Below are positions 35,140-43,455 of a DNA stretch of 64,000 nucleotides, piece after piece; the first letter of the stretch is position 1, and the number at the start of each line of letters is the position of its first letter. The translations under genes and the position numbers were made by a program. The DNA is taken from the NCBI GenBank assembly GCA_964439595.1, contig CAYTOK010000005.1:1-64000 (forward strand), given 5' to 3'. This DNA comes from CAIJXB01 sp964439595 (GTDB taxonomy: Bacteria; Chlamydiota; Chlamydiia; Chlamydiales; Rhabdochlamydiaceae). The notes under the pieces are model-generated. The model did no database searches and had not been told where the DNA came from. It saw only the letters and a program-made list of their open reading frames with translations.

Positions 35140-36270
35140 ATGGAATCGGGGTGTGTAAATAATTTATTGAACTGTTGCAGGCCGAGTGTTCCTGCGGCTG
35201 TTTCTCAGTTTATGTCTGACCATAGAGAAAGAATTGAAAAAATAGCTATGATAGCAATTTTTTCAGCTACTTGTTTAGCGACAGCGGCTACTCTCGTCTT
35301 TACTGCTTCCTACATATTTAAATTTTCTTGCCTTTTGGCAAGTCCTGCACTTGCTGCAACGGTTGTAGGTGTTGGATATCTTGCCTCAGCTATTTTAATT
35401 AAGGGCAGTGGATTACTGGTGTTTCCGACTATCTTACAGGCAAGAGCCGAAAGAGATTTTACTGAATTATGCCAAAGTAAGAGGAAAGCGGGAGAAGAAT
35501 TTCAGCCGACTTTGACACCGGAAGAAAAAAACCGTATTAGGTTTATCGCCAATCAAATGAAGCTTGGCGAGCTACTTCTTACTAAGGGAAGCCATACTTT
35601 TTTGATAGTCCTTATGTCACGTCTGAGTTTTGCTGCTTTCCCAATAGGGGCTGTAGCTTTACTTGGCGCTTCTGTGCTTAGTTATACACTTTTTCGTAAC
35701 TGTGTTTGGTCTCCATCTCCAAAGGAAGTAGGTAGCGTTGAAAGGGCTTATCTTTTTACTGCAACAAGCGGCGCGGACTTAGGTTTGTCTCGTAAAATGT
35801 TTAGAGTTTTTTATTTAAGCTCTCAAAGTGCTATTCAAGAGTCCAATTTTACTTTGCTTAGGCTTATGAAAGAAAACTTAACCCCTAAAGAAGTTCGAGA
35901 TAACTTTGGAGCTTTTGCTGAAATAATTTTTGCACCTGAAGGTCAACAAGTCTCTCGGGAGTATTATTTACGTATCTTGTTTGAAATTGCTTTTTCGGGC
36001 GATGTTCCAGCTGGTGCTGAGTTAAAAGCCCGTCGTGAAGTGATTCAGGAAGCTGGAAAAGCTGCAATAGACCATTTAGAAAGAGCAGCTCCGACAGGCT
36101 CCTTTTCTAGGGTAATTTCCTCAGAAACAACGGAAAGTATTAGCGGTCTTCTTGCTGTTTATAAAAACTATCTTACTAGGACCGGTAATGCATGGGAAGG
36201 TATGGGGACACAGGTAGTAGAGACACAAAATGAATTAGAAGGTGTAGGAACTAGCATAGCAGATATATAA
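35140..36270 (+). CDS. Inc-like protein, array copy 1
   Basis: 376 aa from the ATG at 35140, chosen because TGGAG lies about seven bases upstream; an in-frame ATG at 35128 adds four residues. It opens GCVNNLLNCCRPSVPAAVS. There are two pairs of hydrophobic helices (about 30-95 and 150-195) separated by a charged region, then a soluble C-terminal half with LTPKEVRDNFGAFAE and a tail TGNAWEGMGTQ. Four-helix bilobed topology suggests an inclusion membrane or effector protein. It is the most divergent of the three full copies. Family not recognised. Confidence 0.7.
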   Translation: MESGCVNNLLNCCRPSVPAAVSQFMSDHRERIEKIAMIAIFSATCLATAATLVFTASYIFKFSCLLASPALAATVVGVGYLASAILIKGSGLLVFPTILQARAERDFTELCQSKRKAGEEFQPTLTPEEKNRIRFIANQMKLGELLLTKGSHTFLIVLMSRLSFAAFPIGAVALLGASVLSYTLFRNCVWSPSPKEVGSVERAYLFTATSGADLGLSRKMFRVFYLSSQSAIQESNFTLLRLMKENLTPKEVRDNFGAFAEIIFAPEGQQVSREYYLRILFEIAFSGDVPAGAELKARREVIQEAGKAAIDHLERAAPTGSFSRVISSETTESISGLLAVYKNYLTRTGNAWEGMGTQVVETQNELEGVGTSIADI

Positions 36271-38220
36271 ACTAAACTGTTATTATATTCGAACTTATAA
36301 ACGAAGATGAGAGTTTTTATGGCATTAGGGTGTGTTAACAATTTACTGAGCTATTGTAGGCCGAGCATTCCTACGGCTGTTTCTCAGTTTATGTCTGATC
36401 ATAGAGAAAGAATTGAAAAAATAGCTATGATAGCGATTTTTTCAGCTACTTGTTTAGCTCCCGTTGCTACCTTTAGTTTCTCTGTAGTATTGGTGCTTAA
36501 AGTTTCCTTTTTTTTGACAAATCCCATACTAGCTAATACAGTTTGTGGCATTGGGCTTATTGCTTCAGCTTTTTTTGTTTTTGGACATGCATTTGTTATA
36601 TTTCCTGAGAGGTTGGGCCTATCTGCTAAAAGGGATTTTGCAAAACTGCTTCAGGATAAAATTTCAAACAATCACTTTCATGAGACGTTGACTATAGAGG
36701 ATAAAAGCCGTATCAGGCACATTGCCAATCAAATGAAGCTCAGTCGTTTGATTTCTTCAAATGGATTTCTTGCGACTATTACGTTTTTAGAAATGACACA
36801 TATTGCATTTGCCGGCACCTCCCTTACTCTTACAATAGGAGCGTCTTTACTTTTTGTCGGTGTAATTTATTTTATAGCCTCTAACAATTACTGGTCTTCT
36901 TCTCAAGGAGAAGTCGGGAGTATTGAAAAAGCTTATCATTTTATTGCAACAAGTGGTGTGGATCCGAAGTTATTTATTAAAGTTCTTGAAACTTTTTATT
37001 CTGCTTTTCAAAGAGAGTCGTATCACTTAAATAATGAAGATAATGTATCTGATTATAGCCTGGGAAAGGCTATTCGAGAAAAATTAACCCCTAAGGAAGT
37101 TCGGGATAACTTTGGAGCTTTTGCCAAAATGATCTCTGCTGTTGCAGCGGAAAGTCAACAAGTCTCTATAGAGGATTGTTTAGGTACCCTATTCCAGCTT
37201 GCTTTTTTGGGCGATGTTCCGGATGATGCTGAGTTAAATGCCAGTCGTGAAGTGATTCAGCAAGCTGCAAAAGCTGCAATAAATGAATTGGAATTCTCAG
37301 CCCCTGAGCGTTCCTTGGGAAGATTTACTTTTGCGGCCCGCTCCTTTAGAAAGGTAACAACAGAAGAGTTGAGCAAGACTCTTACTGTTTATAAAAACTT
37401 TCTTGAGAGGACGGGCAATGCATGGGGAGATACAGGCCCCCAGGTAGTAGAGATACAAAATAAATTAGGTGAAGGAACTAGCATAACAGATTTTTTCTGA
37501 ATTTAGACTAAACTGTTATTATATTCGAACTTATAAACGAAGATGAGAGTTTTTATGGCATTAGGGTGTGTTAACAATTTACTGAGCTATTGTAGGCCGA
37601 GCATTCCTACGGCTGTTTCTCAGTTTATGTCTGATCATAGAGAAAGAATTGAAAAAATAGCTATGATAGCGATTTTTTCAGCTACTTGTTTAGCTCCCGT
37701 TGCTACCTTTAGTTTCTCTGTAGTATTGGTGCTTAAAGTTTCCTTTTTTTTGACAAATCCCATACTAGCTAATACAGTTTGTGGCATTGGGCTTATTGCT
37801 TCAGCTTTTTTTGTTTTTGGACATGCATTTGTTATATTTCCTGAGAGGTTGGGCCTATCTGCTAAAAGGGATTTTGCAAAACTGCTTCAGGATAAAATTT
37901 CAAACAATCACTTTCATGAGACGTTGACTATAGAGGATAAAAGCCGTATCAGGCACATTGCCAATCAAATGAAGCTCAGTCGTTTGATTTCTTCAAATGG
38001 ATTTCTTGCGACTATTACGTTTTTAGAAATGACACATATTGCATTTGCCGGCACCTCCCTTACTCTTACAATAGGAGCGTCTTTACTTTTTGTCGGTGTA
38101 ATTTATTTTATAGCCTCTAACAATTACTGGTCTTCTTCTCAAGGAGAAGTCGGGAGTATTGAAAAAGCTTATCATTTTATTGCAACAAGTGGTGTGGATC
38201 CGAAGTTATTTATTAAAGTT
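36271..38220 (+). repeat. Direct repeat: 714-base identical block in Inc-like copies 2 and 3
   Basis: 36271-36984 and 37507-38220 (offset 1236) appear identical by eye, covering the short leader and the first 220 or so codons of both genes. The block ends sharply at C36985/T38221; beyond it the copies differ at many positions. Shorter leader matches also occur at 38742-38790. Confidence 0.85.
36319..37500 (+). CDS. Inc-like protein, array copy 2
   Basis: 393 aa from the ATG at 36319 (GAGAG upstream; ATG at 36307 in frame). Same layout as copy 1: GCVNNLLSYCRPSIPTAVS start, hydrophobic pairs near 30-95 and 150-195, and soluble C-terminal half. The N-terminal half is identical to copy 3. The C-terminal half differs by about 20 residues, including an extra RESYHLNNEDNVSDYSLGK stretch relative to copy 1. 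The leader before it (TTATTATATTCGAACTTATA) recurs before copies 3 and 4 and may carry the promoter or processing site. Confidence 0.7.
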   Translation: MALGCVNNLLSYCRPSIPTAVSQFMSDHRERIEKIAMIAIFSATCLAPVATFSFSVVLVLKVSFFLTNPILANTVCGIGLIASAFFVFGHAFVIFPERLGLSAKRDFAKLLQDKISNNHFHETLTIEDKSRIRHIANQMKLSRLISSNGFLATITFLEMTHIAFAGTSLTLTIGASLLFVGVIYFIASNNYWSSSQGEVGSIEKAYHFIATSGVDPKLFIKVLETFYSAFQRESYHLNNEDNVSDYSLGKAIREKLTPKEVRDNFGAFAKMISAVAAESQQVSIEDCLGTLFQLAFLGDVPDDAELNASREVIQQAAKAAINELEFSAPERSLGRFTFAARSFRKVTTEELSKTLTVYKNFLERTGNAWGDTGPQVVEIQNKLGEGTSITDFF

Positions 38221-38742
38221 TTTGAAACTTTTTATTCTGCTTTTCAAAGAGAGTCGTATCACTTAAGTAATGAAGGTAATGTATCTAATTATAGCCTGGG
38301 AAAGGCTATTCGAGAAAAATTAACCCCTAAAGAAGTTCGGGATAACTTTGGAGTTTTTGCCAAAATGATCTCTGCTGTTGCAGCTGAAAGTCAACAAGTC
38401 TCTCTAGAGTATTGTTTAGGTACCCTATTCCAGCTTGCTTTTTCGGGCGATGTTTCGGATGATGCTGAGTTAAACGCCAGTCGTGAAGTTATTCAGCAAG
38501 CTGCAAAAGCTGCAATAAATAAACTGGAACTCTCAGCGCCTGAGGATTCCTTGGGAAGATTTGCTTTTGAGAACCACTCCTTTAGAAAGGTAACAACAGA
38601 AGAGTTGAGCAAGACTCTTACTGTTTATAAAACCTTTCTTGAGAGGACGGGCAATGCATGGGAAGGTATGGGGACACAGGTAGTAGAAACACGAAATGAA
38701 TTAGGTGAAGGAACTAGCGTAACAGATTTATTCCAAATTTAG
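37555..38742 (+). CDS. Inc-like protein, array copy 3
   Basis: 395 aa from the ATG at 37555. Identical to copy 2 through the second hydrophobic pair, then diverging: KVFETF in place of KVLETF, YHLSNEGNVSNYS, a different last 30 residues and tail TSVTDLFQI. Its C-terminal end (NAWEGMGTQVVET) is closer to copy 1 than to copy 2, so exchange between copies is likely. Probable secreted membrane protein; function unknown. Confidence 0.7.
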   Translation: MALGCVNNLLSYCRPSIPTAVSQFMSDHRERIEKIAMIAIFSATCLAPVATFSFSVVLVLKVSFFLTNPILANTVCGIGLIASAFFVFGHAFVIFPERLGLSAKRDFAKLLQDKISNNHFHETLTIEDKSRIRHIANQMKLSRLISSNGFLATITFLEMTHIAFAGTSLTLTIGASLLFVGVIYFIASNNYWSSSQGEVGSIEKAYHFIATSGVDPKLFIKVFETFYSAFQRESYHLSNEGNVSNYSLGKAIREKLTPKEVRDNFGVFAKMISAVAAESQQVSLEYCLGTLFQLAFSGDVSDDAELNASREVIQQAAKAAINKLELSAPEDSLGRFAFENHSFRKVTTEELSKTLTVYKTFLERTGNAWEGMGTQVVETRNELGEGTSVTDLFQI

Positions 38743-38778
38743 GCTGAACTATTATTATATTCGAACTTATAACCCAAG

Positions 38779-38943
38779 ATGAGAGTTTTTGTGGTATTAA
38801 AAAAAGAAGATATGCAACAACGTCTTTCCGACTATCGGACCTTCCTTCAAAGGACCGGTAATGCATGGGAAGGCATGTGGACGGAAGCGGAAGAAGTAGG
38901 CGATTTATTGGATCAAGGATTTAGTGTGACAGTTGTTTATTAG
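38779..38943 (+). pseudogene. Shrunken fourth copy of the Inc-like gene
   Basis: It begins with the same leader and MRVF start as copies 2-3. It then jumps straight to the C-terminal region (YRTFLQRTGNAWEGMWTEAEE) and ends after 54 codons. The hydrophobic middle, about 340 codons, is gone. At the place of the preferred ATG of the other copies stands GTG (38791). It may be a dead deletion product, or a small protein still made from the array leader. Confidence 0.75.
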
Positions 38944-38969
38944 ATTTACATAAAAAAGGAGATGGGTAA

Positions 38970-39473
38970 ATGTCTGCGATAACAGGATCTTGGGTAATAG
39001 GTAAGCCAATGCCCTCCGCTGCAGAGGTTAAAGATTGCAACGAGCAAGGAACCTATGTGGAAACTTGTAGTGGAATTTATGAAATAACGAAGGTGGAGGA
39101 AGGTGTAGAGACTTTCTCAACACGGGAAGAGGCTCTTCTTAATGGGTATTTTGTGATTGGATCTCGCATTCCTGTAATTGGGGCGATATTTTCTGCTGTA
39201 ATAACTCTATATTCTTCTACTTTATCTCTCAGACATATTTGTAATTCTATAAGTAAGGTTATTTTTTATGAAAGGAATGTGATGTACCTAGTATATCCAA
39301 GTAAAGACCTATTGGAACTAACTTCTCTTCCGGCTGACGCCCATATATGTAGAAAAGAATCTAAAAGTGAAGCTTTCTCTACGCTTGCCAAGTTTCACGC
39401 TTTAAATATGTGCACTTTAGGTCTTGTAGCTTTTGCCGTGGCAAGCTATAGCTGCTGTAAAAAGGATGATTAG
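38970..39473 (+). CDS. Small Inc-like membrane protein
   Basis: 167 aa. It opens with a soluble region of 65 residues (SGIYEITKVEEGVETFSTREEA). A hydrophobic segment follows at about 66-90 (YFVIGSRIPVIGAIFSAVITLYSS) and a second at about 140-158 (NMCTLGLVAFAVASYSC), with tail CCKKDD. Strong Shine-Dalgarno AAGGAG eight bases before ATG. It follows the Inc-like array on the same strand, 26 bases after the shrunken copy. Family not recognised. Confidence 0.6.
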   Translation: MSAITGSWVIGKPMPSAAEVKDCNEQGTYVETCSGIYEITKVEEGVETFSTREEALLNGYFVIGSRIPVIGAIFSAVITLYSSTLSLRHICNSISKVIFYERNVMYLVYPSKDLLELTSLPADAHICRKESKSEAFSTLAKFHALNMCTLGLVAFAVASYSCCKKDD

Positions 39474-39491
39474 AGAGTAGCTTTGCAGTTA

Positions 39492-40829
39492 CTATTCTGT
39501 AAAAATTTGTGTAGAAAAGATGTAAATGGTGGTCGAGGAATCTTGCCAAGCTAAAGGGGGAAGGTTCGCTTTTCTAATGCAGAGCTGTGATAGCAGCTCT
39601 TCTATTGGCCATCCTGTTTCTGTAGCTACCTGAGGCAGATAGAGTCCTTTTTTAGTTCCCTGTAAGATAATAATACCGTGGGTTCCCAGACGGATTTCTT
39701 GTATAGAAGAAATTTTCTGTGGTTTAGAAAGCAGGGAGATTTGTATTCGTACTCTTTCTTTTTCTTCCTGAGTTAGAGGAGGAAATCGAGAGTCTTTAGA
39801 ACTGGAAAGAGTTACTTCATGAATAGTTTGATAAAGAGGGGACTCTGTAAATACTTCTCCCATACATCCTCGCAAATCTTTTCCTACGTATAGAGAAACG
39901 AAAGCTCCTTCTTGGGTAAGGAGACGGAGGTCGTTTTCTTTTTTGGGGGTAAAGGTGCCTTCTAGAGTTTGACGTGCTATTTGTAAGAGAATTTTTTTTT
40001 GTCTTTCATTTAAAAGCTTTTGATGGAAGGCAATAGAAGCGTATCCTACGACATTATCTTTGTCATCGGTAACTGAAGAAGAGTTTCCTCGTTTTAGTAT
40101 AGAGACACTATCAATACCCTTTTTTTTAGCATAAAAAAGAGCAATCGTGGTTCCCATGATCCCACAGAGCTCAACTGTTTTAAGAGCATTTTGTTTCCAG
40201 AGCTCTTGGGCATCACATTCTTTTATAAGAGCAAGGGCTGTCTGATCCATGAGGTTTGCTTTAGTTTCATTATGAAAGTGAGAAAAATCAGAGCTGATAA
40301 CAAGTAGTACATCTTTGCGGCCTGCTAGCTTTTCGTATAAGGTAAGGCTAAAGCTTTCACATTCTTCTAAAGACATGTGTCCCGTTAAAAGAGCTACTAA
40401 AGAAAAATGGGGAAAGGTTTTTTGCAAAAAAGGAAGTTCTACTTCTAAAGAATGCTCTTTTTCAAAGGGTTTTTCTAAAGGTTCAAGGAGGGAGCTAGCT
40501 TCTAGGAGAAGAGCGCTAAGAGATTCATCAATAGGAATAGAGCCAAGAGGCGTTGAGAAGGATCCTTTAGGCCAAATAGCGATACCGTTAAAAGAATGAA
40601 AATGACTTACCCCTATAACGATGACTGTCTTAATTTGGCTATTAGCAGCAGCTTTAAACGCTGCAGCAGCAACAGCTCCTGAGTAAATATATCCTGCATG
40701 AGGAACTAAAATCATAGAGGCATCAGAAGTAGTTTCTATAGAGGAAAGCAGACTATCCACTTCTAAAGACAGGTCCTTGTTGTCTTTTTTATAAAACACT
40801 CCACTTACGTTTGCTTTTTTGTCTATCAT
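39492..40829 (-). CDS. Memo-AMMECR1 fusion protein
   Basis: 445 aa. The N-terminal Memo-like domain (about 1-260) has candidate metal residues in VPHAGYIYSG (His), VIGVSHFHSF (His) and ELCGIMGTT (Cys). The C-terminal AMMECR1 domain (about 275-445) has LRGCMGEV. The two families are the A and B partners of the AmmeMemoRadiSam system; here they are one polypeptide. The radical SAM partner of that system is not in the window. A role in redox chemistry or RNA/protein modification is only inferred. The convergent neighbour ends 18 bases away. Confidence 0.88.
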   Translation of the reverse strand: MIDKKANVSGVFYKKDNKDLSLEVDSLLSSIETTSDASMILVPHAGYIYSGAVAAAAFKAAANSQIKTVIVIGVSHFHSFNGIAIWPKGSFSTPLGSIPIDESLSALLLEASSLLEPLEKPFEKEHSLEVELPFLQKTFPHFSLVALLTGHMSLEECESFSLTLYEKLAGRKDVLLVISSDFSHFHNETKANLMDQTALALIKECDAQELWKQNALKTVELCGIMGTTIALFYAKKKGIDSVSILKRGNSSSVTDDKDNVVGYASIAFHQKLLNERQKKILLQIARQTLEGTFTPKKENDLRLLTQEGAFVSLYVGKDLRGCMGEVFTESPLYQTIHEVTLSSSKDSRFPPLTQEEKERVRIQISLLSKPQKISSIQEIRLGTHGIIILQGTKKGLYLPQVATETGWPIEELLSQLCIRKANLPPLAWQDSSTTIYIFSTQIFTE

Positions 40830-40922
40830 GATATTTTTTTCTTTACTTTGAATTTCCCCTATGTTCTCTTAAAATTAATCAAATTATCAAGAAAAAAATA
40901 ACATTTTTTATTAGGGGTGGGT

Positions 40923-41861
40923 ATGGACCGGATGGGTTTGGGAGATTTGAATGTCAGTTTGGATCAGTTGATGCAAGAATGTAATGTAGATCAGGGACCT
41001 CAATTACTTAGTTTGCAGGGGGATTTAATTGCAACTAGATTAGGGGACTTAGCTGCAAAATTAGAGAGCATACAAGATGATGCAGCAAATAAGGAACCTC
41101 TTGAACAATTAAAAACTAAAATAACGAAGTTGGAAGAATTTGTAAATAATACTCCCATCTACATGAGAGTGGCTTCAGCTGTCTATAATTTTTTCTTGGC
41201 AGCTGCGCCTTCTGTAGTTTTTAATAAAGACGGAGGCCTGCTGCCTGGAGTGAAATTAGAAAAATGGAATCAGTACCAGTGGGGAGAGACTTCTCAGTCT
41301 CGGGCTTTACGGCAAATACAAGAAATTAAGAAAGTGTCAGGACTTGAAACCCTGAGATTAAGAGAGATTATATCTGCTAAGGAAACTGAATGTGGAGAAA
41401 TCCCTCTTATTTTAAAGTTTTTATTTCAACAAAAATTACTTATTAAGATAGCTGCCAAGTTTGGTTTGACGCAGGGAAACGGGGGCATTTCACCATCTAA
41501 AGCAAAAGGTTCGCCTGATTTTATGATTTCCCTGGCTTACAGTGGGGGAAAGTGGCAGCTAACAGGCAAAGGAGCCTTTTATTTTAGGGATAAAAGTGAT
41601 CCTGAAAGAGTAGATCTTCCTTCCTATGAAATAGACGTAACTGTTGAGCAGGATGGAACGTACAGGGCTAAAATAAAAAATACAAGTAGTGAAGAGGTTA
41701 CTGATTTATCGGGTAGTATGGATGTTTTGATTAAAGAAAGTAGTTCCACTGATTATAAAGAATTGCAAGATGCAGCAGTGGTTTTAAAGGAATTTATACC
41801 GCAAATTATTATAGATAATGGCAGAGGTTGTCAATTTATATTTTGCAAGCAGAAACTCTAG
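40923..41861 (+). CDS. Protein of unknown function
   Basis: 312 aa from the ATG at 40923; ATG at 40932 and GTG at 40917 are alternatives. The first third is helical and coiled-coil-like (DLIATRLGDLAAKLESIQDD, KTKITKLEEF). A weak hydrophobic patch (YNFFLAAAPSVVF) follows. The last third is beta-rich (WQLTGKGAFYFRDKSDP, TYRAKIKNTSSEE). No signal peptide. I do not recognise it. It could be an effector by context, but nothing in the sequence proves that. Confidence 0.65.
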   Translation: MDRMGLGDLNVSLDQLMQECNVDQGPQLLSLQGDLIATRLGDLAAKLESIQDDAANKEPLEQLKTKITKLEEFVNNTPIYMRVASAVYNFFLAAAPSVVFNKDGGLLPGVKLEKWNQYQWGETSQSRALRQIQEIKKVSGLETLRLREIISAKETECGEIPLILKFLFQQKLLIKIAAKFGLTQGNGGISPSKAKGSPDFMISLAYSGGKWQLTGKGAFYFRDKSDPERVDLPSYEIDVTVEQDGTYRAKIKNTSSEEVTDLSGSMDVLIKESSSTDYKELQDAAVVLKEFIPQIIIDNGRGCQFIFCKQKL

Positions 41862-41953
41862 TTGTAAATATAAATTTTTTTTATTGAAGAAGTAGGGGAA
41901 ATGGTGTTTTTTTATAGGTAGTTAGTGTATATTTAAACAGCGAATGTAAGGAG

Positions 41954-42184
41954 ATGGTTGTGAGTTTTAAAAAAGCTTATACATTTGATGATGTAGCACT
42001 TGTTCCCCAATTTAATAATGCTCTTTCTAGAAAAGAGCCTAGCTTAGAGACATGGCTTACAAAAAATAGAAGGATCCGCATTCCTATACTTAGTGCAAAT
42101 ATAGATACGGTAATAGGGCCAGAACTAGCAGAATTTTTAGAAGTGACAGCAAATTACATGTTAGAAAGTAAGCCTAGAAGGTGA
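41954..42184 (+). pseudogene. guaB: Truncated IMP dehydrogenase/GMP reductase N-terminus
   Basis: 76 codons. The first 55 or so match the start of the IMPDH/GMPR barrel (YTFDDVALVPQFNNALSR; LTKNRRIRIPILSANIDTVI). After AEFLE the sequence no longer matches and it stops; the catalytic loop, the CBS pair and the rest of the barrel are missing. GTG at 41960 has the better ribosome site (GGAG six bases before). It is either a decayed gene or a small leftover peptide in front of the HD phosphohydrolase, which starts nine bases after its stop. Confidence 0.8.
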
Positions 42185-42192
42185 GGGATTGG

Positions 42193-43455
42193 ATGAAGAA
42201 GAAAATATATGACTCAGTGCATGGTTTTATACGATTTTCTCTTCTAGAAAAGGACTTAATTGATTCCTATGTTTTTCAAAGACTGCACTACATCCACCAG
42301 TTAGGTGTCGCTTATTTAGTATACCCCGGTGCAACCCATTCTAGATTTGAGCACTCTTTAGGTGTCATGGAAGTCGCTACACAAATCTTTGATAAAATTT
42401 TAGAACATTTTTCAGGAGAGCATTCTCCTAGTTTTATAGCGTATTGGAGACAAGTAGTTCGCTTTGCGGCCCTTTGTCATGATTTAGGACATTTGCCTTT
42501 TTCCCATTTAGCAGAAGAAAAGCTGCTAGAAGGGGGAGGCCATGAAAAATGGACTGTTCACATCATAGAAAGTGTATTTTTACAATCTATCTGGGAAAGG
42601 TTTCAAAATGAGTACCCTGATGAACTTGTGATAGAAGATGTGATTAAGACTTCAATTGGAGAAGAAAAATTAAAGCTCCTTGGGGGAAAATGGACCTTTG
42701 CTACATTTTCTCCCTGGCAAGGCGTTATGAGTCAAATTATTGTAGGGGATTTTTTTGGAGCAGACAGGATTGATTATCTTTTGCGAGACGCTAGATGTAC
42801 CGGTGTTTCTTACGGTCTTTTTGATTATCATCAGCTTATAGAAACTCTTCGTATTCTTCCTTCTAAAGAAAAGAGGGAAAATGGGCTTACTTTAGGAATT
42901 GAAGAAAATGGTATTGAATCTTGTGAGGCTCTTTTACTTGCTCGCCATTTTATGCATAAAAGAGTATACCAGCACCATTCTGTTCAGGCGTACTCATTTC
43001 ATATGGCTCGCTTTATGAAAAAGTTCTACGAGAAAGAGGAGGTGGTTTCTTCCCTTGCTAAATATGTTTCCTTTACAGATAACGAGGTGTTAACAGAATT
43101 GCGACGTGCCTTTTTAGATAAAACACATGAAGGGCATGAAGATGCTAAAAGCATTTTTCTTAGAGAAGGACGCTTTACGGTGGTAGAACTTCCAAATTCC
43201 ATAAAACAAGAAGACCTGATGCAATGGAAAGAACGTTTTCATATAGAGGATGCTTCTATAGAATATTTTTTCTCTTTAGAGAAAGAAGGCTCTTCTCTTT
43301 TTTCCTTTCCTGTTCTTAAAGGAAACAAGATAGTTGATGGCAGTCTTTGCTTTGCTATTTCTATTCCTTCTTTTGTGAGTGGGTGGCTCTATATTTCTTC
43401 TAAATACAAAGATCTTCTTCCTCATTTGGGAGAAAGCAAGGAGGCTAGCTCCTAG
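42193..43455 (+). CDS. HD-domain phosphohydrolase (SAMHD1-like)
   Basis: 420 aa from the ATG at 42193 (GAGGG six bases before; a GTG at 42181 is in frame). The metal site is spread over GATHSRFEHSLGV (His), CHDLGHLPFSH (His-Asp) and FFGADRIDYLLRDA (Asp), the layout of SAMHD1/dNTPase-like HD hydrolases. It may split dNTPs or related nucleotides. The next gene, a nucleotide-transporter relative, starts at the base after its stop, so the two are surely co-translated. Confidence 0.85.
   Translation: MKKKIYDSVHGFIRFSLLEKDLIDSYVFQRLHYIHQLGVAYLVYPGATHSRFEHSLGVMEVATQIFDKILEHFSGEHSPSFIAYWRQVVRFAALCHDLGHLPFSHLAEEKLLEGGGHEKWTVHIIESVFLQSIWERFQNEYPDELVIEDVIKTSIGEEKLKLLGGKWTFATFSPWQGVMSQIIVGDFFGADRIDYLLRDARCTGVSYGLFDYHQLIETLRILPSKEKRENGLTLGIEENGIESCEALLLARHFMHKRVYQHHSVQAYSFHMARFMKKFYEKEEVVSSLAKYVSFTDNEVLTELRRAFLDKTHEGHEDAKSIFLREGRFTVVELPNSIKQEDLMQWKERFHIEDASIEYFFSLEKEGSSLFSFPVLKGNKIVDGSLCFAISIPSFVSGWLYISSKYKDLLPHLGESKEASS

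Noticed and set aside
35140..38943. Direct repeats considered as a CRISPR or satellite array
   Set aside because: The repeat unit is a whole gene of about 1.2 kb with coding constraint, not short spaced repeats.
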